Assembly (NCBI RefSeq): GCF_949298305.1
Contig: NZ_CASFWU010000059.1
Span: forward strand, 1-18,245
From: an uncultured Bacteroides sp.
Lineage (GTDB): Bacteria > Bacteroidota > Bacteroidia > Bacteroidales > Bacteroidaceae
Direction of reading: 5' to 3'
DNA: 18,245 bases
The notes under the pieces are model-generated. The model was given only the letters and a program-made list of their open reading frames with translations. It made no database searches and was not told where the DNA came from. Shown piece by piece: positions 12,720 through 18,245 of this stretch; position 1 is the stretch's first letter; every line of letters starts with the position of its first letter. Both the position numbers and the translations under genes were made by a program.

Positions 12720-14612
12720 TCAACGAGCAGCCAAGTCATCATAAAGCTTCTGCAAATAGGCCATACCTGCCCGCAAATTCTTGCCTTTCTCCGTTCCCTC
12801 GTCCAGCACGACACTCCCCGACTGGTTGTCATAAATCAGGCAATTGTCTGCCGTTGCCACTCCAAAAGCATCGGGTACGGTAAAGAAAGCGAAATGCGGA
12901 GAGTTCGGGTCGAGCATATCTTTGCTGAAAGTAAACTGTCCGTGAGGCAACCCCAGCTGAGCCAGCAAGGTTGCCGCAATGTCCTGTTGCGAGCCATAGA
13001 CATCAATCTCCCTGGGTTCACGCACGGCTCCTCCCACCATCAGCAAAGGTATCTGGTAGCGGTCGGCAGTAAAGTTGCTCACCGGCTCAGGGGTTGCGCC
13101 CAAATGGTCAGGCACAAAAATCAGCACTGTATTCTTCCATTGCGGCAATTCGCGGAATTGTCTTACAAAATCGCCCACACAACTGTCTGTATAGGCAAAG
13201 GCATTCATGCGGTCGTCAGCCAGACGGCGATAAGGCACTTCAAAAGGCTCGTGGCTGCTGGAAGTCTGCAACACCCGATAGTTCAACTGCCCCGACTTTC
13301 CTGCCGCCGCTTCTGCTTTCAAGTCGTCCAGCAGACGGCGGAACACCAGATGGTCATGTGCCCCCCATTTGCTCAAACGATCAGATACAGGAAAATCCTG
13401 ATCGGAAACAATTTCCTCAAAGCCCGAAGACATCAGGTAAGAACGCATATTGGTGAAATCGGCATCACCGCCGTAGTAATATTTGGTAGCATATCCGGCC
13501 TCCTTCAGGCTTCTTGCAATGGCCGGCAATTTCTGGGTTTTGCGCGGATATTTCATAATACTGGTAGTAGGCTGTGCCGGATATCCGCTCAATACGGCTA
13601 CCAGCCCGCGATCGGTACGGAAGCTGTTGGCATAAAAATTGGTAAACAGCACTCCCTCACGTGCCAGACTGTCCATCTGCACAGCAATGTCCGGTTGTCC
13701 GCCCAGCGTTGTCATCAGTTTGGAGGAGAAACCTTCCAGAATGACGATGCAGACATTGGGTCTGCGTTGCGTAAACAACGTCCGCAGAGAGTCTGAAGCT
13801 GCTTTCAAGGAATCGGGGACTGCTACAGTCTTACCTGTCACACTCAAGTCAACCATATTCTCAAAAATACGGTCAGCCTCAGCGCCATCCATGAAACGAT
13901 ACTGCTTGGCGAAATCCTTCTGTTTGGAAAGAGATTCCATCAAACTGAACATCGGGTTAATGGCCGCATGGTTCAGCCGCATGTCCGTACTGAAATAGAC
14001 CTTGCCCGTATTCATGGTGGACACCGTAAAACCTCCACGGATTGGAATGAACAACAACCCGACCAGCAATAGCTGTACAACGGAAGTGGTGATATAACGG
14101 AAAGGCAACTTCAAACATAAGAACTGCTTCTTCGGTAAGAGCAGACAACGGAACAGGGCATACAACAGACTGGCGTAAGCCACCATGATGGCTACTCCCG
14201 CCAGCACGAACCCGATTCCTACACTGGCCAAAGCATCCTTGGGAGAAGAAAAGAAGTAAAACAAGGGAGTGGTGTCAAGACGGAAGCCCCAATACTCATA
14301 CAGGGCCAGATCCACGACAAAGACAACAGAAAGGAGAATGGAGACAAAAAGAAAATAACCGTTCCAGATACGACGCAATACATCGGACAACGACCAGACG
14401 GAGACTAACAGCAACAAACCGGGAATGGCCGTCAGATAACCCGCCAACGACAAATCGAGCGGTAACCCATGCCAAATGACCTCCAGCCAACTGCTCCAGG
14501 CAACATCGGCATACAGCGAATGATAATAGAGCATGAACAGCGGCTTCTGCAACGCAAATATACAAACAAACAGTAAGTATGTTTTAACAAATCCTATAAT
14601 TCTTTCTTTCAT
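12720..14612 (-). CDS. LTA synthase-like membrane phosphotransferase (alkaline phosphatase/sulfatase fold)
   Basis: The 630-residue protein has five predicted N-terminal membrane helices (about 8-30, 52-74, 83-107, 130-155, 174-193). A large periplasmic catalytic domain of the LtaS/sulfatase type follows (about 285-560). Visible metal and active-site residues are E293 in VILEGFSSK, the nucleophile T333 in NSFRTDRGLVAVLSGYPA, D419-H421 in GAHDHLVF, H454 in SSSHEPF, and D502-H503 in VPDHLG. The family transfers phosphoglycerol or related head groups from phospholipid to an acceptor. As this is a diderm without lipoteichoic acid, the acceptor must differ, for example a periplasmic glycan, capsule or glycolipid. 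Length and order of domains are those of LtaS-type proteins. It is downstream of the ABC gene with its own candidate promoter at 14641-14649. Confidence 0.92.
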   Translation of the reverse strand: MKERIIGFVKTYLLFVCIFALQKPLFMLYYHSLYADVAWSSWLEVIWHGLPLDLSLAGYLTAIPGLLLLVSVWSLSDVLRRIWNGYFLFVSILLSVVFVVDLALYEYWGFRLDTTPLFYFFSSPKDALASVGIGFVLAGVAIMVAYASLLYALFRCLLLPKKQFLCLKLPFRYITTSVVQLLLVGLLFIPIRGGFTVSTMNTGKVYFSTDMRLNHAAINPMFSLMESLSKQKDFAKQYRFMDGAEADRIFENMVDLSVTGKTVAVPDSLKAASDSLRTLFTQRRPNVCIVILEGFSSKLMTTLGGQPDIAVQMDSLAREGVLFTNFYANSFRTDRGLVAVLSGYPAQPTTSIMKYPRKTQKLPAIARSLKEAGYATKYYYGGDADFTNMRSYLMSSGFEEIVSDQDFPVSDRLSKWGAHDHLVFRRLLDDLKAEAAAGKSGQLNYRVLQTSSSHEPFEVPYRRLADDRMNAFAYTDSCVGDFVRQFRELPQWKNTVLIFVPDHLGATPEPVSNFTADRYQIPLLMVGGAVREPREIDVYGSQQDIAATLLAQLGLPHGQFTFSKDMLDPNSPHFAFFTVPDAFGVATADNCLIYDNQSGSVVLDEGTEKGKNLRAGMAYLQKLYDDLAAR

Positions 14613-14640
14613 TGGACTCTTCCCTTAAACATGATAAGGG

Positions 14641-14649
14641 GCAAAAATA
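14641..14649 (-). promoter_or_regulatory. Bacteroides-type -7 element (LTA synthase-like gene)
   Basis: On the minus strand TATTTTTGC (14649-14641) matches the -7 consensus 28 bp before the ATG at 14612. The -33 position is AT-rich without a clear TTTG. Its presence argues that this gene is not only read through from the ABC gene 127 bp upstream. Confidence 0.5.
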
Positions 14650-14739
14650 AACATTTTGTTCTATTTCTTACTAATTATTGGATAATTTTATGCCATTTGC
14701 ATCCATTTCCGCCTCAGGCAGGTTTCTCCTTCCTCCCGT

Positions 14740-16200
14740 TCAATGACGTTTCAGATACAAACGATCCGAAATGATGGCCGGCAGTTCGTTCTCGTAATGA
14801 GTGACCATAATCAGGGTTTTGTTCTTCCTCAGGCCATAGGCTTCTATAATTTTCTTCACTTTGCGTCGGTTGTACGTATCCAATCCATGCAAGGGTTCAT
14901 CCAGAATCAGCAGTTCAGGGTCTTTCACAAAAGCACGGGCCAGCAATGCCAGCCGTTGCTCGCCGCTGGACAGTTGCAGGAAAGGTTTGTCTTTCAATGC
15001 TGCAATGCCGAAAATATCCATCCACCACTCGCACACGGCCATTTCCGTTTCCTTGGGACGTTTATAGAGTCCGATACTGTCATGCAGCCCCGAGGCCACA
15101 ATCTCAATGGCCGGCAGATTCTTCAAGTAAGCCCGGTGCATCTCCGGACTGACATAGCCGATATGCTTTTTAATCTCCCAAATGCTTTCCCCACTTCCCC
15201 GTTTTCTTCCGAACAGGCTGATGTCACAGGCATACGACTGCGGATTGTCGGCACAGACCAGACTGAGCAGCGTAGATTTACCCGAACCGTTTTCACCGCC
15301 CAAAGCCCACTTCTGTCCGCGTTTCACCGTCCAGTCCAAATCCTTCAAGATGGTTCGGTCGCCATAACGGATGCTGACCTTGTTCAGTTTCACCACCTCT
15401 TCCGATTCATATTCCGCATGTTCATAAGGGAGGTCTAAAATGCGCCGTTGCAGGTCGTCATACACTTGTGGAACATCCTGCGCTCTGAACCTTTGAAGAT
15501 AAGCCTCACGTTCCATCTTCTCTCTCACGACAAGATGCTCCACCGGCATCACGTGTGTGATGAAGGAAGGGATGTCATCCAGCATGGAAAGTACCAGCAC
15601 AATCTGCAAAGAAGAAAAACTTGTCAATCCGTCCAACACCTTGAACAGCAAATCGCGGGTAGCAGCGTCCAGACCAATGAACGGATTGTCCATAATGAGA
15701 ATACGGGGAGCGGTCAGCAGTGTCTTGGTCAGTTGAAACTTGCGGAGCTCGCCGCTGGAAAGGAGGATGATTTTCTTGTCCAGCATCGGCTCTATCTGGA
15801 AAAGTTCAAATAACTGTTTTTTCAGAGCCTCATCCTTTATCTCTCCCAGCAGTTCACGAACCTCCGGCGCCTCGTCCTGGTCGTGGGCGTTCCAACGCTG
15901 CTGATAATAATAGTTGGCATCGGCCGACCCATACGTGTCGCGGAAAGCGATGTATTTGATGTTGTCATACACATTCTTCGTCGTAGAAGGCGAGAAGTCA
16001 TACGTCAATTCTCCCTCCCTCAACGGATATTTGCCTGTAATCATGTCCACCAACAAACTTTTGCCAGCCCCATTGGGACCTACGATGGCAATATGTTCAC
16101 CGGCCATCAAGTCAAGACTGGCAGGCTGCGCCAAGCGGACCAGCGGATTACGCACCACGCCTCCCGCCAAATGTACTGTACATTGTGGTTTCATTTCCAT
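14740..16200 (-). CDS. Twin ABC-ATPase protein (ModF/PhrA-like), first ATPase site degenerate
   Basis: The 486-residue soluble protein has two fused ABC ATPase domains and no membrane segment. Domain 1 (about 10-235) has Walker A GPNGAGKS (41-48) and signature LSSGE (147-151). Its Walker B ends in MDN (170-172), where the catalytic Glu is expected, and VLVLSML (201-207) has no switch His. Domain 2 (about 268-486) has Walker A GENGSGKST (302-310), signature LSSGEQ (410-415), Walker B LILDEP with E435, and H-loop H468. It therefore looks complete. The order and size match ModF-like proteins, whose function is poorly known (named for linkage to molybdate genes in E. coli). No molybdate transporter gene is in this window. 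Two in-frame ATGs exist (16200 and 16194). It is likely transcribed alone or with the LTA-synthase-like gene. Confidence 0.9.
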   Translation of the reverse strand: MEMKPQCTVHLAGGVVRNPLVRLAQPASLDLMAGEHIAIVGPNGAGKSLLVDMITGKYPLREGELTYDFSPSTTKNVYDNIKYIAFRDTYGSADANYYYQQRWNAHDQDEAPEVRELLGEIKDEALKKQLFELFQIEPMLDKKIILLSSGELRKFQLTKTLLTAPRILIMDNPFIGLDAATRDLLFKVLDGLTSFSSLQIVLVLSMLDDIPSFITHVMPVEHLVVREKMEREAYLQRFRAQDVPQVYDDLQRRILDLPYEHAEYESEEVVKLNKVSIRYGDRTILKDLDWTVKRGQKWALGGENGSGKSTLLSLVCADNPQSYACDISLFGRKRGSGESIWEIKKHIGYVSPEMHRAYLKNLPAIEIVASGLHDSIGLYKRPKETEMAVCEWWMDIFGIAALKDKPFLQLSSGEQRLALLARAFVKDPELLILDEPLHGLDTYNRRKVKKIIEAYGLRKNKTLIMVTHYENELPAIISDRLYLKRH

Positions 16201-16225
16201 TTCTAATCAGATGTCCTTTTGCGCC

Positions 16226-16234
16226 GCAAAATTA
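16226..16234 (-). promoter_or_regulatory. Bacteroides-type -7 element (ABC protein gene)
   Basis: On the minus strand TAATTTTGC (16234-16226) matches the -7 consensus 25 bp before the ATG at 16200. The -33 position is occupied by a T-rich stretch near 16255-16260 without a clean TTTG. This promoter lies outside the repeat at 16277-16416. Confidence 0.5.
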
Positions 16235-16276
16235 GTGATTAATTCGTTAACTGCAGAAAAGGAATCAATGAGAAAG

Positions 16277-16416
16277 TTAAGTTTCGCAAGTTTATCAATC
16301 GGTTGTAGTTAAGGAGCTAAGAAGTTAAAGAGTGAAGCCAATACCTTTTTTATGAATGGTAAATGGTAGAAGTTACGGTTTTACCGAATTGAAAATCGGC
16401 GAAGCCAAACTTGCAG
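16277..16416. repeat. Intergenic repeat element, copy B (related to 12456-12644)
   Basis: TTAAGTTTCGCAAGTTTAT (16277-16295) and TAGTTAAGGA (16306-16315) repeat copy A collinearly, followed by AAGCCAATACC (16335-16345), also shared. At the right end a 32-bp block (16385-16416) is present in the opposite orientation to its partner in copy A. Copy B lacks the right terminal inverted repeat ACTTGCGAAACTT. A small hairpin CGGT-TTT-ACCG lies at 16376-16386. The 303-bp gene-free stretch 16201-16503 consists of the ABC-gene promoter, this element, about 60 bp of featureless sequence and a short simple repeat. Confidence 0.75.
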
Positions 16417-16477
16417 AAGTAAGATTTCTCACAAGCAACAAACGCCAAGCAGAACAGCCACTACCCGAACCTCCGCT

Positions 16478-16509
16478 CACCACTAACCACTCACCACTCA
16501 CCACTAACT
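16478..16509. repeat. Short simple repeat of CACCACT/CCACTAA units
   Basis: The unit CACCACT, with or without AA, is repeated about four times. The array runs into the 3' end of the radical SAM gene and contributes its TAG stop codon (16504-16506) and last residue. Low-complexity C/A/T tracts of this kind near repeat elements suggest slippage. Confidence 0.75.
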
Positions 16510-18141
16510 CCTCGCCTTGAACACCGGCCTCACCATCTGCACCTCAGACGTAAAACCGAACCAGTATCCGTGTTCAGAAGTGTTGTCAACAGGCAGGAAG
16601 CACAGCCGCAACGACTCATCGTAACTTCCCTCAATCACTTCCCAGCGTTCGGGAGGCGTCACCCGTTTGGTCCTCACCCTCTCGGCAGGAGCCTTCTTCA
16701 GCGACATGCCCGCTTCTATCCAGGCTACGCTTGCTTCTGTCTGTAACAATGGATAGTTCTGCTTGCAATAATCGTAAAGAATCAGTCCGCGCTTCTCCAG
16801 GCTCATGGGCTGCTCTATCAGGTTGCAAGCAATGAGATGGTTCAGAAAGTCCGTCAAGAAATTCCGGTCGTGCAAAATCAACGTACGGGTCAGCCCCCTC
16901 CAGGCAGGCGCATTGTAGAAACCATCGAGCAGCCGTGACAGCAGCCGGGCCGTCTGGAGCTCGCTTGTACTGATTTCATTCGTCTGTAACACCTCATAAG
17001 GAGGGAAAGGCGAATAACGGATTCCCAGTTGCTCCGCCCGGTTACGCATCTCTGTTCCCGGCAATAGTTTCAACGATTCCAACTGAATCTCCCCGGCGCC
17101 GATTTCTGCCAGCTTCCGCACGTCATCAAAAATATCCATAAGCCGGTATAGAGGCAGCCCTGCTATCAAGTCCGCATGGGTTTCCATGTTGGACAACGAA
17201 CAGAGAAAGGAAAGCCCCTTCAACGCATCGGCCAGCTTCCCCGCCCGCCGGCTCACCCGCAACACCTCTTCATGCAAGCTCTGGATACCGGCCTCCAGAT
17301 GAAGCAGTCCCGTAGGAAGTTGCTTCAGAAGGCACATCAGCTCCTCGGATAGCAAGGCGGGATGTATCTCCAGGTGGAAACGGATGTCGGGCGCGAACTC
17401 CGTAAACAGTTCCAGCAACGCCCTAGCCCGCTTTGGCTGATAATTGAAAGTCCTGTCAAGCACCCGCACGTTCTTGATGCCATGCTCATGAATCACCTCC
17501 AGCCTGCGCCGGATGGTATCAATGTCCAGCGTACGCACCGGCTTCTCACCGCCGCTCACGCAGAAGGCACACGTGTTGAAGCATCCCCGGGTGGTTTCCA
17601 GCTGGACAAACGGCTTGTCCCAATTAAAGAAACGGCTTTCCTCAGGCGGCACCAGAGCCGGAAAATCCAAGACCCGCGCCATACCATTATCCCGATATTG
17701 CCCTTTGTCATCCAAATAGCAAAGCCCTTCTATCCGTCCCCACTCTTCGGGCCGGTTCCAGCATGTCAGCCATTGTGGAACAGCGTGCTCTCCTTCTCCC
17801 CTGAACACAGCATCCACAAAGGGATTCCGCCTCAGGAATTCTTCGTTATCGCCCAGGAACTCGGGACCACCCAGTACCAGGCAAGTTTCCGGAAGCAGCG
17901 CCTTCAACCGAGAGGTAATATGCAACATCTGTTCATGGTTGAACAGCCAGACGGTACCCGCCAGGATGTCTGGCCGATGGCGGTAAGCCTCATCCACAGT
18001 CATGCCCACCTGCTCGTTGATGGTGGCCGACACACGCACCCACTCCACCGTCTCATCGTGAGCCACCTGTGCGTGGATGGCAGGCAATGCCAGTGAAGAA
18101 TGCGCATACGAGCTGTTCAAGTCAACCCACACTATTTTCAT
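16504..18141 (-). CDS. B12-binding-type radical SAM protein with C-terminal DUF4080
   Basis: The 545-residue cytosolic iron-sulfur enzyme has three parts. An N-terminal cobalamin-binding-like Rossmann domain (about 1-135) includes VLGGPEF and VDAVFRGEGEHA. A radical SAM barrel (about 175-400) has the cluster motif TTRGCFNTCAFC, with C187, C191 and C194, and AGIQS/LESLKLLPGT later in the barrel. The C-terminal region (about 410-545) matches the DUF4080 layout as I know it. No DxHxxG cobalamin-ligand motif is visible in the N-terminal domain, so B12 may bind base-on or not at all. Substrate and reaction are unknown. The start at 18141 gives MKIVWVDLNSSYAHSSL, as expected for the family. The stop codon falls in a simple repeat, so the last residues may be recently altered. 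The 104 bp upstream are AT-rich and hold no convincing promoter match. Confidence 0.92.
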   Translation of the reverse strand: MKIVWVDLNSSYAHSSLALPAIHAQVAHDETVEWVRVSATINEQVGMTVDEAYRHRPDILAGTVWLFNHEQMLHITSRLKALLPETCLVLGGPEFLGDNEEFLRRNPFVDAVFRGEGEHAVPQWLTCWNRPEEWGRIEGLCYLDDKGQYRDNGMARVLDFPALVPPEESRFFNWDKPFVQLETTRGCFNTCAFCVSGGEKPVRTLDIDTIRRRLEVIHEHGIKNVRVLDRTFNYQPKRARALLELFTEFAPDIRFHLEIHPALLSEELMCLLKQLPTGLLHLEAGIQSLHEEVLRVSRRAGKLADALKGLSFLCSLSNMETHADLIAGLPLYRLMDIFDDVRKLAEIGAGEIQLESLKLLPGTEMRNRAEQLGIRYSPFPPYEVLQTNEISTSELQTARLLSRLLDGFYNAPAWRGLTRTLILHDRNFLTDFLNHLIACNLIEQPMSLEKRGLILYDYCKQNYPLLQTEASVAWIEAGMSLKKAPAERVRTKRVTPPERWEVIEGSYDESLRLCFLPVDNTSEHGYWFGFTSEVQMVRPVFKARS

Positions 18142-18245
18142 ATACGTTAATACTTCGTTAAATTTATAGCTAATCCGTTGATAACAAATAAGTTAATTAA
18201 TAAAGTTTAGCAGAATAAAATAGGTCAAGTAGCTGATTTTCATTA

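Noticed and set aside
12894..13796. 300-codon plus-strand frame opposite the LTA-synthase-like gene
   Set aside because: It is antisense to the catalytic domain with intact metal ligands; no plausible start signal or domain.

Overview
The window reads as an ordinary chromosomal segment of a Bacteroides-type bacterium (Bacteroidales). The evidence is the repeated promoter element TAnnTTTG(C) upstream of many genes, the near absence of Shine-Dalgarno sequences, the lipoprotein signal peptides, and family members typical of gut Bacteroidales: an AraC regulator paired with a secreted esterase, a PDZ/S41 lipoprotein protease, a ModF-like twin-ATPase and a DUF4080 radical SAM protein. I see no prophage, integrase, transposase, CRISPR array, toxin-antitoxin pair, tRNA or rRNA.

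Left part (1-7568). After a possible gene tail (1-66) and a 22-bp tandem-repeat array comes an orphan NarL/LuxR-type response regulator. It faces a convergent O-acetylhomoserine sulfhydrylase gene (metY), and the two are separated by a REP-like inverted repeat. metY is divergent from a lipoprotein S41 peptidase. The S41 gene converges on a strong hairpin terminator with a two-gene operon (secreted esterase, then AraC regulator). Divergent from the esterase is a small NlpE-like lipoprotein. It converges on a second bidirectional terminator with an operon of an 80-residue one-TM protein and an OmpH/Skp-like protein.

Middle (7569-10541). A plus-strand operon encodes the cytosolic dipeptidase PepD and, 10 bp downstream, an exported endonuclease/exonuclease/phosphatase-fold protein. 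A second 22-bp tandem array lies after it.

Right part (10542-18245). Five minus-strand genes encode, in transcription order, a radical SAM/DUF4080 protein, a twin-ATPase ABC protein with a degenerate first half, an LTA-synthase-like membrane phosphotransferase, a PAP2 membrane phosphatase and a YbdG-like mechanosensitive channel. The last three are envelope functions. Two related intergenic repeats (12456-12644 and 16277-16416) bracket the ABC/LTA-synthase pair.

No complete new system is evident. The least explained material is in the intergenic repeats (two 22-bp arrays, a nested inverted repeat, and a modular repeat whose parts are shuffled between copies) and in several proteins whose expected active-site residues are missing or moved.
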